A stretch of DNA of 44,567 bases from Rugosimonospora africana (GCF_016862975.1 NZ_BONZ01000018.1:1-44567), one strand, 5' to 3'; shown: positions 18,253-26,489, numbered from the stretch's first letter. A program made the numbers and translations. The notes: generated by a model not told the origin, from the sequence alone.

Positions 18253-19212
18253 ATGGAGCTGAGACAGCTGGAGTACTTCGTCGCGGTCGCCGAGGAGGCC
18301 AACTTCACCCGGGCGGCTGAACGCGTGCACATCAGCCAGTCCGGTGTCAGCGCACAGATCCGGCAGCTCGAACGCGAACTCGGCGCCGACCTGATCGACC
18401 GCTCGGGCCGGGCCGCCACGCTGACTCCGGCCGGGGTCGCCGCGCTGGACCACGCACGCGCCGCACTCGCGTCGGCGGCCGCGGTGCGCGAGGCGGTCGA
18501 CGAGGTGAACGGCCTGGTCCGGGGCCGGCTGGTGGTCGGCATGGTCACCGGCTGCACCATCACGGCGCTGTTCGACGCGCTGGCCGCGTTCCATCGCGAC
18601 CATCCCGGCGTCGAGATCACGCTGTTCGAGGACAATTCGGACCGGCTGATAGAGAGCGTCCGGATCGGCGCGACCGACCTAGCCCTGGTCGGATCCGCCG
18701 AGCAGCCGCCCGAGGGGGTGGACGAGTTGCCGATCATCAGCGAGGGGCTGGCCGCCGCCGTACCTCTCGATCATCCGCTGGCCGGGCGCGAGCGGGCGTC
18801 GCTGGCCGAGATCTGCGAGCACCCCCTGGTGTGCCTGCCCCGGGGCACCGGGATCCGGGCCGTCTTCGATCAGGCATGCGTTGCCGGAGGCGTCAAGCCG
18901 GACATCGCGTTGGAGGCCAGCGCGCCCCCCGCGATCGCGGACCTCGCCACGCGCGGACTCGGTGTCGCCGTCCTCAGCGAGTCCATGGCCGCGGCGCACC
19001 ACGGCCGGCTGGCCTCGGTCGGCATCGACGGCGTGGACTCGAACGCGGCACTGACCCTGATGTGGCGGGCCAACGCGGGGCCGGCGCTGAAGGCGTTCGT
19101 CCGCCACGCCCGGGAGGCGTTCCGCCCGGTGAGGAGCGCGGCGAAGGCCCGCCCGCACCGGGCGGCGACCGCCCGCGGCCGGCGTACCCCCGTGGCGGCC
19201 GGCACACCCTGA
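18253..19212 (+). CDS. LysR-family transcriptional regulator
   Basis: The 319-residue protein has the LysR helix-turn-helix at residues 1-60 (MELRQLEYFVAVAEEANFTRAAERVHISQSGVS-type start) and a type-2 periplasmic-binding-like effector domain from about residue 90, beginning GRLVVGMVTG. The C-terminal ~25 residues are Arg/Ala rich and extend beyond the usual domain end. It probably controls the divergent SnoaL-like gene and itself. ATG 18253 lacks a good ribosome binding site and lies eight bases after a TAGAAT, which suggests a leaderless message. Confidence 0.9.
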   Translation: MELRQLEYFVAVAEEANFTRAAERVHISQSGVSAQIRQLERELGADLIDRSGRAATLTPAGVAALDHARAALASAAAVREAVDEVNGLVRGRLVVGMVTGCTITALFDALAAFHRDHPGVEITLFEDNSDRLIESVRIGATDLALVGSAEQPPEGVDELPIISEGLAAAVPLDHPLAGRERASLAEICEHPLVCLPRGTGIRAVFDQACVAGGVKPDIALEASAPPAIADLATRGLGVAVLSESMAAAHHGRLASVGIDGVDSNAALTLMWRANAGPALKAFVRHAREAFRPVRSAAKARPHRAATARGRRTPVAAGTP

Positions 19213-19221
19213 GTCGAGCCC

Positions 19222-19389
19222 CTACCCGGCTCGCGAGAAGAACTCGGCGAGCACGGGCGCGGTCACCTCAGCGACGATCTCGTACGTCTGCCCCTCCAGG
19301 CTGTGGTGGCGGGCGCCCGGAATGGCGTCCGCCGTCGCCCGCGCCGCAACAGCATCAGCGCACACTCCACGGGCCGGCTGTATCGGCGT
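19222..19389 (-). pseudogene. C-terminal remnant of an alpha/beta hydrolase after bioB
   Basis: Reading on from the bioB stop in the same frame gives about 55 codons that end in IPGARHHSLEGQTYEIVAEV and then APVLAEFFSRAG and a TAG. This is the characteristic end of small alpha/beta hydrolases (the ARHxxLEGQTH stretch contains the catalytic histidine region). There is no start codon and no room for the rest of the fold. I read it as the leftover of a gene whose front was deleted when bioB became its neighbour. Confidence 0.6.
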
Positions 19390-20511
19390 TCACGCGTTCG
19401 GCGGCAGATCCGTACCGGCGCCCCGGCGGCGTACCCGCACCAGATCGGCGCGAACCGGCGCCGCCGACGGCCCGACCCCGACCGGGACGCCCGCGGCCCG
19501 GCGCGCGGCCGGCAGCGTCGACTCCTCGGCACTTTCCACTACAAACCCGGCGTCGGCGATCATGTCGAGGTCGGCCCGGCCGGCCTGGCCCTCACTGGTC
19601 AGGTAGTCGCCGAGGAAGATGGCGTTCGCGATGTGCAGCCCCAGCGGCTGGAGCGTGCGCAGGTGCAGTTCCCGGCCACCGGCGATGCGCACCTCGACGT
19701 CCGGGAAGACGAACCGCACCATGGCCAGGATCCGCAGGCAACGCTGCGGGGTCAGCTCCCAGCGGCCGGCCATCGGGGTGCCGTCGAAAGGAATGAGGAA
19801 GTTCACTGGTACCGAGTCGGGCTCCAGCGCGGCCAGCCCGAAGGCCACGTCGACCAGGTCGTCGTCGGTCTCCCCCATGCCGGCGATCAGCCCGGAGCAC
19901 GCGGACAGCCCGCCGGCCCGCGCCTTGTCTACTGTGGACACCCGGTCGGCGTACGTGTGGGTGGTGCAGATGTCCGCGTACCGCTCGCCGGCCGTGTTCA
20001 GGTTGTGGTTGTACGCGTCGACGCCGGCCTCCCGCAGCCGTCCGGCCTGACCGTCGCCGAGCAGGCCCAGGCAGGCGCACACCTCCACTCCCGGGTGCCG
20101 ATCCCGAATCGCGGCGATGGTGCGCGCCACCCGGTCGATGTCACCGTCGGTGGGTCCGCGGCCGCTGGCCACCAGGCACACTCGCTTCGCGCCGGCTGCC
20201 ACGCCCGCACTGGCGGCCTCGGCCGCACGCTCCGGCTGAAGCCAGGTGTAGGACAGCACCCCGGAGCCCGCGCCGAGCCGCTGCGAGCAGTACCCGCAGT
20301 CTTCCGGGCATCGCCCGCTCTTCAGGTTGACCAGGTAGTTGAGCTTCACCCGGTCGCCGAAGTAGCGCCGCCGCACCCGGCCGGCCGCGGCCACCACGTC
20401 GAGGAGGTCGCCGTCGCCGGTGGCCAGCACCGCCCGCGCCTCGTCCGGAGTCGCCCGTCCACCGCTGCGGGCGCGTTCGACCAGCCCGTCAAGGAGATCC
20501 ATGCCGGCCAT
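19390..20511 (-). CDS. bioB: Biotin synthase
   Basis: BioB is a radical-SAM enzyme that inserts sulfur into dethiobiotin. The 373-residue product has the radical-SAM triad C68-x3-C72-x2-C75 ([12 protein letters not shown]), the YNHNLNTA block, and downstream [12 protein letters not shown] and [18 protein letters not shown], all BioB features. The start is ATG 20511 (MAGMDLL) or ATG 20502; the longer open frame upstream is unlikely. The C-terminus is extended by a proline/arginine-rich tail. No other biotin gene is in the window. A perfect 9-bp inverted repeat lies in the upstream leader. Confidence 0.93.
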   Translation of the reverse strand: MAGMDLLDGLVERARSGGRATPDEARAVLATGDGDLLDVVAAAGRVRRRYFGDRVKLNYLVNLKSGRCPEDCGYCSQRLGAGSGVLSYTWLQPERAAEAASAGVAAGAKRVCLVASGRGPTDGDIDRVARTIAAIRDRHPGVEVCACLGLLGDGQAGRLREAGVDAYNHNLNTAGERYADICTTHTYADRVSTVDKARAGGLSACSGLIAGMGETDDDLVDVAFGLAALEPDSVPVNFLIPFDGTPMAGRWELTPQRCLRILAMVRFVFPDVEVRIAGGRELHLRTLQPLGLHIANAIFLGDYLTSEGQAGRADLDMIADAGFVVESAEESTLPAARRAAGVPVGVGPSAAPVRADLVRVRRRGAGTDLPPNA

Positions 20512-20546
20512 GCTTCCGCAGCCGGAAGGTCGCGCACGACGGGTCG

Positions 20547-20580
20547 AGCCTCCAACACGAGGCGGGGAACCTTGGAGGCT
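20547..20580. promoter_or_regulatory. 9-bp inverted repeat in the bioB leader
   Basis: AGCCTCCAA (20547-20555) and TTGGAGGCT (20572-20580) are exact inverse complements around a 16-base loop. The element lies 36-69 bases upstream of the bioB ATG and on the other side of the putative promoter of the DUF4291 gene. It could be an operator or an mRNA stem in the bioB leader. It does not match the BirA or BioQ operators I know. Confidence 0.5.
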
Positions 20581-20581
20581 T

Positions 20582-20612
20582 TTGACAATTTCACTTGTAC
20601 GCATTCGACAAT
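20582..20612 (+). promoter_or_regulatory. Possible promoter of the DUF4291 gene
   Basis: TTGACA (20582-20587) is followed after 19 bases by GACAAT (20607-20612), about 50 bases upstream of the gene start. The GACAAT sequence occurs twice, 23 bases apart, as a direct repeat. The -35 is perfect; the spacing is slightly long. Confidence 0.35.
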
Positions 20613-20661
20613 CCCCGCCGCAGTCGAGGACGGCGCCACGGCACGGAATGCGGTGGAACGA

Positions 20662-21276
20662 ATGATGTACGGCATGAACGTTCCCGCGCGAGAGATCCGC
20701 GCCACCTACTCCGCCGAGTCGATCACCGTGTACCAGGCGTACTCACCGGAGATCGCGGAGCCGGCGCTGGCCGCCGGCCGGTTCGTGCCGCCGTTCAAGC
20801 GGGACCGGATGACGTGGGTCAAGCCGTCGTTCCTCTGGATGATGTACCGCTGCGGCTGGGCGTCCAAGCCGGGACAGGAGCGGGTACTCGCGATCGAGAT
20901 CACGCGCGGCGGGTTCGAGTGGGCACTGGCCCGGGCGGCGCTGAGCCACTACGACCCGGCGCAGCACCGCGACCACCAGGACTGGTCGCAGCGGGTGAAG
21001 GACAGTCCGGTACGGATCCAGTGGGACCCCGAGCGGTCGCTCCACCTCGCCGCGCTGCCGTACCGGTCCCTGCAGGTCGGGCTGTCCGGCGAGGCCGTCG
21101 ACCGGTACGTCGGCGAGTGGACGGTCGCCGTGACCGACGTGACCTCCACGGCACGGGCCATCTACCAACACCTCCGCGTGGGTGACGAGGAAGTGGCCAG
21201 GAGCCTGCTGCCCACCGAGCGGCCCTATCCGCTGCCGCCGCGGCTGGCCGCGACCATCGGCGCCAGCACCGAGTGA
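20662..21276 (+). CDS. DUF4291 family protein
   Basis: The 204-residue protein matches the conserved family pattern: [40 protein letters not shown] with [20 protein letters not shown] and WDPER. The function is unknown; the many invariant aromatic and basic residues suggest an enzyme or nucleic-acid-binding fold. The ATG at 20662 is used here, though ATG 20665 or 20674 also fit; GGTGGAA lies just upstream of the first. It is divergent from bioB and stands alone on its strand. Confidence 0.8.
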   Translation: MMYGMNVPAREIRATYSAESITVYQAYSPEIAEPALAAGRFVPPFKRDRMTWVKPSFLWMMYRCGWASKPGQERVLAIEITRGGFEWALARAALSHYDPAQHRDHQDWSQRVKDSPVRIQWDPERSLHLAALPYRSLQVGLSGEAVDRYVGEWTVAVTDVTSTARAIYQHLRVGDEEVARSLLPTERPYPLPPRLAATIGASTE

Positions 21277-21310
21277 ACCGCGAGGCTCACCGGGAGCGGC
21301 CGGCGGCACG

Positions 21311-22336
21311 TCAGCCGAGGTAGTCCTCGCGCGGGTCGACGAGGATCTTCGGTCCCGGCCCGGCCCCGGCCGGCCGGCGCCCGTCCAGCACCTCGGCCAC
21401 CTGGCGCAGCCCGACGGTCGCGCCGACCAGCGGCCGGGTCCGCACCGTACCGCCGGCATACTCGGCGATCGTCGCGTCCAACCCGGCCGACGCCGCGAGG
21501 ATGCCGACCACCGTCACGTCGGCGAGTACCGCGTCGCGCAGGTCCGCCAGGCTCGGCGACTCGGCGACCCCGACCAGCACCAACCGGCCGGTCGGCTCGA
21601 CGTGACGCAGGGCCAGCTGCGGGACCGTCGAGGCGTTGGAGGTGTCGATGACTGCGTCGTACCTGTGGTCGGGCAGTTCGTCCACCAGCCAGACGCGCGC
21701 CGCGCCCAGCTTTCCGGCCAGTTCCAGCCCCACCGGCTCGACGCCCACGACGTCGACGGTCACGCCCCGGGCGACCAGAAACTGCGCCGCCAGCATGCCC
21801 AGCGTGCCGGGGCCGAACACGCACGCCGTCGCGCCCGCGCCGAGGTGCGCGGCCTCGACCGCGCGCAGCGCGCAGCCGCCCGGCTCGACCAGTGCGCCGG
21901 CCGTGTCGTCGACGCTGTCCGGAAGGGCGCGCAGCGCGGTCGCGGGTACCAGCAGCCGCTCGGCCAGCGCGCCGGGCCAGTTGCCCCTGATCCCGATCTC
22001 GTGCCGGTCGTCGCACACGTGGTGGCGGCCGGTACGGCAGCGGTCACACCGGCCGCACCCGAGCATGGTGTCCCCGGTGACCCGCTGCCCCCGCCAGGCC
22101 GGGTCGACCCCGGCACCGACCGAACAGACGGTCCCGACCCATTCGTGCCCCGGGATCATCGGTGCCGTCTGGGCGCCGCTGCGCAGGTACGGCATGGTCC
22201 CGGCGAACAGCTCGACGTCGGTGCCGCACAGGCCCACCCGCGCCACCTCGACGACGACCTGTCCGGGACCGACCACCGGGGGGTCGACATCCACCACTGC
22301 CCCATCGCGGGGGCCACGAATCAGGAACGCGCGCAC
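21311..22336 (-). CDS. Zinc-dependent alcohol dehydrogenase (medium-chain family)
   Basis: The 341-residue protein has the catalytic zinc region GLCGTDVELF and PGHEWVGTV, the structural-zinc cysteines in GCGRCDRCRTGRHHVC, and a nucleotide-binding VFGPGTLGML. It resembles threonine dehydrogenase/sorbitol dehydrogenase-like enzymes; the substrate is not evident. I chose GTG 22336 (VRAFLIRGPR) because the earlier part of the frame is translated from the 8-bp repeat array. It lies downstream of the DUF6528-like gene on the same strand. Confidence 0.85.
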   Translation of the reverse strand: MRAFLIRGPRDGAVVDVDPPVVGPGQVVVEVARVGLCGTDVELFAGTMPYLRSGAQTAPMIPGHEWVGTVCSVGAGVDPAWRGQRVTGDTMLGCGRCDRCRTGRHHVCDDRHEIGIRGNWPGALAERLLVPATALRALPDSVDDTAGALVEPGGCALRAVEAAHLGAGATACVFGPGTLGMLAAQFLVARGVTVDVVGVEPVGLELAGKLGAARVWLVDELPDHRYDAVIDTSNASTVPQLALRHVEPTGRLVLVGVAESPSLADLRDAVLADVTVVGILAASAGLDATIAEYAGGTVRTRPLVGATVGLRQVAEVLDGRRPAGAGPGPKILVDPREDYLG

Positions 22337-22354
22337 GGCCGATTCTCTCACCGG

Positions 22355-22398
22355 GCCACCGGGCCACCAGGCCACCAGGCCACCAGGCCACCAGGCCG
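22355..22398. repeat. 8-bp tandem repeat GCCACCAG
   Basis: GCCACC(A/G)G is repeated five times at exact 8-base steps (22355, 22363, 22371, 22379, 22387) and ends at the stop of the DUF6528-like gene. An 8-base period shifts frame at each copy, so it is intergenic and not coding. It separates the exported protein gene from the dehydrogenase gene. Confidence 0.85.
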
Positions 22399-23370
22399 TC
22401 AGTGGAAGTTCACGTTGCGCAGCCGCGCCTTGTAGAACTCGGCGCCGTAGGACAGGCCCCGGGTGAACGAGGCCGCGCCGGTGGCGTCGAAGAACTGGAC
22501 GTTCGGGTTGACCCAGTTCCGGGTGTCGCCGTGGTATGTCGAGCCGGTCGCCTGTACCCAGAACGCCTCACCCGAGACGTCCCGCGAGTACGACTTCACA
22601 CCGACGGTGGCGGACAGCTGGGTCACCGCGTGGGTGCTCTTGCTGATCGTGAGTACCCGTGTTCCGTCGCTGGCCAGCAACAGGTCGGGATCCGTGTAGC
22701 AGGCGTCCAGGCTGTGCCCGTGGCTGGTCGAGCCGATGGAGATGGTGGTGTTCACCGCGAGCCGGGTGGCGCGGTAGGTCCCGCTGACCGTGAACGCCTT
22801 GACGTACCCGTCGCCGATCGCCCACACCATGCCGGTGACGTCGTCGTACCAGACTCCGTGCACGGCCGGGAACGCGATGGTCTGTACCAGCGCCAGCGTG
22901 CTCGGGTCACTGATCGCGGTCGGCCCGTACAGGTAGAGGTGCCCGCCGGTCGTCGCGACCACGATGGCGCCGATGTTCGGGATGCGCTCGATGGCGTGCG
23001 GGTTGCCACCCGGCGTCGCCGACCACAGCACGTCGTTCAGCTCCTGCTCGACCTCGTCGGTCACGTTGACGATGCCGGCCTTGCCGCCGGACGCGGTCAC
23101 CAGCGCCACCTCGCCGAACGCCGACGTGTTGCGGAACTTCACGTCGGACAGGTTCGACCAGGCTCCGGCGCCCGGCGAGAAGCTCCACTTCAGGGTGCTC
23201 GGGCTCCAGTCCGAATCCGACGGGTACACCTGGATCTGGTTCTTGTACTGCTCGCACACCGCGACGTCGTAGCTCGCCGCGGCGTGGCCGGCCGCCTGCC
23301 CGAGCAGCGCCGCCGCGGGTACGCCGAGCGCCGCCGCGGCACCGGTCTTCAGCACAGTCCTTCGACGCAT
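22399..23370 (-). CDS. Tat-exported DUF6528-like protein
   Basis: The 323-residue product starts with a twin-arginine signal (MRRRTVLKTGAAAALG, then a hydrophobic stretch to about residue 32). The mature part contains repeated short beta-strand blocks (AVCEQYKNQIQVY, EVALVTASGGKAGIV, AIVVATTGGHLYLYG, VHGVWYDDVTGMVWAIG, DLLLASDGTRVLTI), suggestive of a beta-propeller. I recognise the family only as DUF6528. The function is unknown; an extracellular binding role is possible. Its ribosome binding site GGGAGG lies inside a perfect inverted repeat, which may control translation. Confidence 0.75.
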   Translation of the reverse strand: MRRRTVLKTGAAAALGVPAAALLGQAAGHAAASYDVAVCEQYKNQIQVYPSDSDWSPSTLKWSFSPGAGAWSNLSDVKFRNTSAFGEVALVTASGGKAGIVNVTDEVEQELNDVLWSATPGGNPHAIERIPNIGAIVVATTGGHLYLYGPTAISDPSTLALVQTIAFPAVHGVWYDDVTGMVWAIGDGYVKAFTVSGTYRATRLAVNTTISIGSTSHGHSLDACYTDPDLLLASDGTRVLTISKSTHAVTQLSATVGVKSYSRDVSGEAFWVQATGSTYHGDTRNWVNPNVQFFDATGAASFTRGLSYGAEFYKARLRNVNFH

Positions 23371-23373
23371 GGA

Positions 23374-23405
23374 AACCTCCCGATCACAAGGGGTGCCGGG
23401 AGGTT
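23374..23405 (-). promoter_or_regulatory. Inverted repeat that covers the ribosome binding site of the DUF6528-like gene
   Basis: On the transcribed strand AACCTCCCG (23405-23397) can pair with CGGGAGGTT (23382-23374) across a 14-base loop. The second arm contains the Shine-Dalgarno GGGAGG, three bases from the ATG. If both arms are transcribed, the stem would hide the ribosome binding site. It could instead be a DNA operator. Confidence 0.55.
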
Positions 23406-23457
23406 AACAGGAGCTGGCGTGCCCGGTGGGTCTCGTCAAACCAGCGGACTACCCGGC

Positions 23458-24255
23458 CTACAACCCACGGATGATGCGGTAGACCTCGTCGGGGCGCTCC
23501 ACGTGCGGGCTGTGCCCGGCACCGGGAAGCTCGATCGCGTCCGGGTCCAGGGCGCGCAGCTGCTCGATCGTGACGCCCGGATCCTCGCTGCCGCACACCA
23601 TCCGGACCTCGGCCCGGCTCGCGCCGATCGCCGCGGACACCATGCGGGCCGGCGACTCGGTGGCGCGCGCGGTGGGGCTCGCCGCCGGGTCCATGCTCAG
23701 CCGGAAGCCCTCGGGGTCGGACACCAGGCCGCGCCGCACCAGGTCGCTGCCGGCCGGCGTACCGTTCGGCAGCCCGGCCACCTTCACCAGCCGGTCGAGC
23801 GCGGAGTCCTCGTCGGGGAAGTACGCGACCGGCTTGGTCGCCCGGCGCCGGGACACCTCCAGCTCCTCGTCGGTCCAGTGCACCTTCACCCCGATCGCCA
23901 CCACCCGGGACACCGGTACGCCGAACCACCCGGTACCCAGCAGCAACGCCACGACGCCGCCCAGCGAGTGCCCGACCGCCACCACGTCCCGCGAGTCGCC
24001 CACCAAATCGGCGACCTCGGCGGCGTACCGGCCGAACGACGCGACCGCGGGCCAGCCGGAGTGGCCGTGGCCGGGCAGGTCGCAGACGACCCAGCTGCCG
24101 GGCCAGTCCGCGCGGACCCGGTCGAGCACCGGCGACCACACGCCGCCGGTGCCGCCGAGGCCGTGTAGCAACAGCAGCGTCGGATCCCCGCTGCCGCCGG
24201 CTTCCCGCCACAGCTCGCCGCCGCGCCTGACCGGTGCTCCACTGTCGACACTCAC
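23458..24255 (-). CDS. Alpha/beta hydrolase
   Basis: The 265-residue protein has the classic fold: LLLLHGLGGTGGVW oxyanion region, nucleophile serine in VGHSLGGVVAL, an acidic residue in VCGSEDPGV and the catalytic histidine in GAGHSPH. The start is GTG 24255 (VSVDSG); the longer open frame upstream has no support. It is a general hydrolase whose substrate cannot be predicted. It is divergent from the catabolic operon across 418 bases. Confidence 0.82.
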   Translation of the reverse strand: MSVDSGAPVRRGGELWREAGGSGDPTLLLLHGLGGTGGVWSPVLDRVRADWPGSWVVCDLPGHGHSGWPAVASFGRYAAEVADLVGDSRDVVAVGHSLGGVVALLLGTGWFGVPVSRVVAIGVKVHWTDEELEVSRRRATKPVAYFPDEDSALDRLVKVAGLPNGTPAGSDLVRRGLVSDPEGFRLSMDPAASPTARATESPARMVSAAIGASRAEVRMVCGSEDPGVTIEQLRALDPDAIELPGAGHSPHVERPDEVYRIIRGL

Positions 24256-24463
24256 GTCGGCCTCGCCTCTTCCCTGTCGGTGGCGCTGTCTCGCCGGGAC
24301 CGTCTCGCTGGGACCGTCTCGGTGACACCTGCAGGGTAGCGAACCCACTCGCCGCCGCCCCCACGGAGAAGGCCGCGGCAGCGAAGTGACGTGCGATATT
24401 CGGTCGTGAACCTTGTCGACCGAAGAGGCGTCGTGAGCGGCCATCACTTAGCCGTTGACGTTC

Positions 24464-24493
24464 TTGACATGATCGATGCAACCGGCGGATACT
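24464..24493 (+). promoter_or_regulatory. Promoter of the CoA-dependent catabolic operon
   Basis: TTGACA (24464-24469) and GATACT (24488-24493) are 18 bases apart, one of the best primary-sigma promoters in the window. A start near 24500 would give a leader of about 170 bases that contains both 54-bp repeats. Confidence 0.6.
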
Positions 24494-24546
24494 GCGAAAC
24501 GGCTTCAGGTGGTGCGAATATCGTGCCTGCTCCGATCAACCGTTCC

Positions 24547-24654
24547 GACCAGTCCGGCTCGGTGCGTCTGAAGCCGCGCGACGACCCAGACCGGTCGCCC
24601 GACCAGTCTGGCTCGGCGTGTCTGACGCCGCACGACGACCCGGACCGGTCGCCC
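24547..24654. repeat. Two tandem 54-bp copies in the catabolic operon leader
   Basis: Copies at 24547-24600 and 24601-24654 match at 48 of 54 positions, and a few bases of a third follow. Across the junction 24586-24611 forms a 12-bp hairpin (one mismatch, two-base loop). Paired operator sites or an RNA element are possible. Confidence 0.85.
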
Positions 24655-24673
24655 GACGACAAAGGGACGAGCA

Positions 24674-25189
24674 ATGACGCTGTCTTGTGCCCCCCATTCG
24701 TTGAACCACGCCGCCTACCCGACCTTCGACACCGGCGCGACGTACCGCTTCTACACGCAGGTACTCGGGTGCCAGCTGGTCGGCGCGATCCGCAAGGACA
24801 CCGTCCCGTCGACCGGCGCGCACTCCCCGTTCCTGCACACGTTCTTCGCGCTGGCCTCGGGCGAATGCCTGGCGTTCTTCGAAGTCGACGGGCTGGAGCG
24901 CCCGGAGCGCGGCGACGGCATCCCGTCGTGGATCCGGCACATCGCGCTGTCCGTGGAGTCGCCGGAGGCGCTGGCGCAGCTGAAGCAGCACGTCGAATCG
25001 CACGGCATCGACGTGCTCGGCACCGTCGACCACGAGGGAATCTGGTCGTCCATCTACTTCTTCGACCCCAACGGCATCCGCATCGAGCTGACCTACCAGT
25101 CGCGCCCGCTGGGCGAGCAGGACGCCGCCGAGGGTCGCGCTCTGGTCGGGCAGTGGGTGGCCGAACGGGGCCAGTCGCTGGGCGACTGA
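24674..25189 (+). CDS. VOC (glyoxalase/extradiol-dioxygenase superfamily) protein
   Basis: The 171-residue, probably single-module protein pair has the VOC betaalphabetabetabeta pattern: LNHAAYPTFDTGATYRFYTQVLG at the start, FFEVDG, IRHIALSV, and IYFFDPNGIRIELTY. Candidate metal ligands are His12, His89 and Glu138. It may be a metal-dependent isomerase, epimerase or dioxygenase-like enzyme. As first gene of an operon with a CoA ligase, hydratase and flavin monooxygenase, it probably acts on the same pathway. ATG 24674 has AAGGGA upstream. Confidence 0.8.
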   Translation: MTLSCAPHSLNHAAYPTFDTGATYRFYTQVLGCQLVGAIRKDTVPSTGAHSPFLHTFFALASGECLAFFEVDGLERPERGDGIPSWIRHIALSVESPEALAQLKQHVESHGIDVLGTVDHEGIWSSIYFFDPNGIRIELTYQSRPLGEQDAAEGRALVGQWVAERGQSLGD

Positions 25190-25245
25190 GCCGCCGGCAC
25201 GGCACACCTGGCACACCCGTCAACCGCACGCGAAAACTGGGGCCG

Positions 25246-26382
25246 ATGAGGGACGAACTGCTGCACTTTCCGGTGAACTACGGCGAGCGCATCGAGATCT
25301 ACTCCGGGGTCGCCCGGCTGAGCGGCAAGATCTGGGCCCGGCTGGTGCGGCCGGACGGCGACCGGCCCGGCACCGCGTTCCTCATCGTGCACCCGACGTC
25401 GAACTTCCTCGGGCACTACGCGCTGGAACCGTTGGCCGGGCACGGGGTCGCGGCCGTCGGGATGACCACCCGGTACATCGGCAACGACACCTCGCTGCTG
25501 TTCGAGAACTGCGTGCTGGACATCGCGTCCGCGGTCCGGTCGCTGCGCGAGCGAGGGTACGAGCGGATCGTCCTGGTCGGCAACTCGGGCGGCGGCGGGC
25601 TCGCGGCGCTGTACCAGAGCCAGGCCGAGCACCCCACCATCACCGCGACGCCGGCCGGCGACCCGCCCGACCTCACGGCCGCCGAACTGCCTCCGGTCGA
25701 CGGGCTCATCATGCTGATGGCGCACCCGGGGCGGGCCCAGGTCTACACCGAATGGCTCGACCCCGCGATCGTCGACGAGCACGACCCGTTCACCCGCGAC
25801 GCCGCGCTCGACATGTTCGACGAGCGCAACGGTCCCCCGTACAGTGCCGCGTTCCTCGCCCGGTACCGGCAGGCCCAGCTGGAGCGCAGCGAGCGGATCC
25901 GGGCGTGGGTACTGGAGCGCCTCGCCCGCCTCGCGGCCGACGAGGAGGGGCCGCAGGACTTCCCGTTCGTCGTGCACGGCACGTGCGCCGACCCGCGGTT
26001 CCTGGACCTGTCGATCGACCCGTCCGACCGCCGCGTCGGCACGCTGTGGGGCGACGCGCGCACCGTCAACGTGGCGCCGGCCACCCTCGGCCGGTATACC
26101 AGCGCCCGGGCGTGGCTGAGCCAGTGGAGCATCCGGGACAGCCAGGGCCACGGCCCGTCCCACCTGCCGCACGTGTCGGTACCTGTCCTGGTGGTATACG
26201 GCACGGCCGACAACGCGGCGTTTCCCGGCCACGCCCGCGCACTGTACGACGCGGTCGCCCACGACGACAGGGAACTCGTCACGCTGCGCGGCGCGAACCA
26301 CTACTTCATCGGGCAACCCGACCAGGTCACCGCGTGCGTGTCGGAGATGGTCCGGTGGGCGCGCGAGCACGGCTTCAATTGA
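25246..26382 (+). CDS. Alpha/beta hydrolase of the catabolic operon
   Basis: The 378-residue protein has a nucleophile in VGNSGGGGLAAL (Ser114) instead of the usual G-x-S-x-G with small residues, a late acidic residue in VYGTADNAAFPGHA and a histidine in GANHYFIG. Between them is a long insert of about 130 residues, probably a lid (VDGLIMLMAHPGRAQVYTEWLDP and following). Ester, lactone or thioester hydrolysis is plausible. Start ATG 25246, 56 bases after the VOC gene. Its last codons (Phe-Asn-stop) lie within a 58-bp duplication. Confidence 0.78.
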   Translation: MRDELLHFPVNYGERIEIYSGVARLSGKIWARLVRPDGDRPGTAFLIVHPTSNFLGHYALEPLAGHGVAAVGMTTRYIGNDTSLLFENCVLDIASAVRSLRERGYERIVLVGNSGGGGLAALYQSQAEHPTITATPAGDPPDLTAAELPPVDGLIMLMAHPGRAQVYTEWLDPAIVDEHDPFTRDAALDMFDERNGPPYSAAFLARYRQAQLERSERIRAWVLERLARLAADEEGPQDFPFVVHGTCADPRFLDLSIDPSDRRVGTLWGDARTVNVAPATLGRYTSARAWLSQWSIRDSQGHGPSHLPHVSVPVLVVYGTADNAAFPGHARALYDAVAHDDRELVTLRGANHYFIGQPDQVTACVSEMVRWAREHGFN

Positions 26383-26489
26383 CTGAGCGCAGCCGGAGCC
26401 GATCCGTGGCGGAGGCGAGCACAGTCCCCGATTCAATTGACTGAGCGCAGCCGGAGCCGATCTGTGGCGGAGGCGAGCACAGTCCCCCG
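26374..26489. repeat. 58-bp direct repeat spanning the hydrolase stop codon
   Basis: Two adjacent copies start at 26374 and 26432, each beginning TTCAATTGACTGAGCGCAGC. They differ by one substitution and one extra C near the end. The first copy contains the last two codons and the TGA of the hydrolase gene, the second is intergenic, so the duplication left the protein unchanged. Confidence 0.9.

Larger units (their letters stand above)
24256..24673. other. 418-bp gene-free region upstream of the catabolic operon
   Basis: This stretch is less G+C-rich than its surroundings from about 24391 to 24540. It holds a strong promoter (24464-24493), two 54-bp tandem copies (24547-24654) and a hairpin across their junction. 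An open frame crosses it, but codon use and the absence of any recognisable protein argue against a gene. The left end should contain the promoter of the alpha/beta hydrolase; I cannot identify it. Confidence 0.6.

Noticed and set aside
22355-22402. CRISPR-like array
   Set aside because: The 8-bp units are directly adjacent without spacers. The same holds for the other tandem repeats in the window.
24391-25245. N-terminal half of a larger hydrolase
   Set aside because: This frame overlaps the well-supported VOC gene and the leader repeats; the hydrolase starts at 25246.
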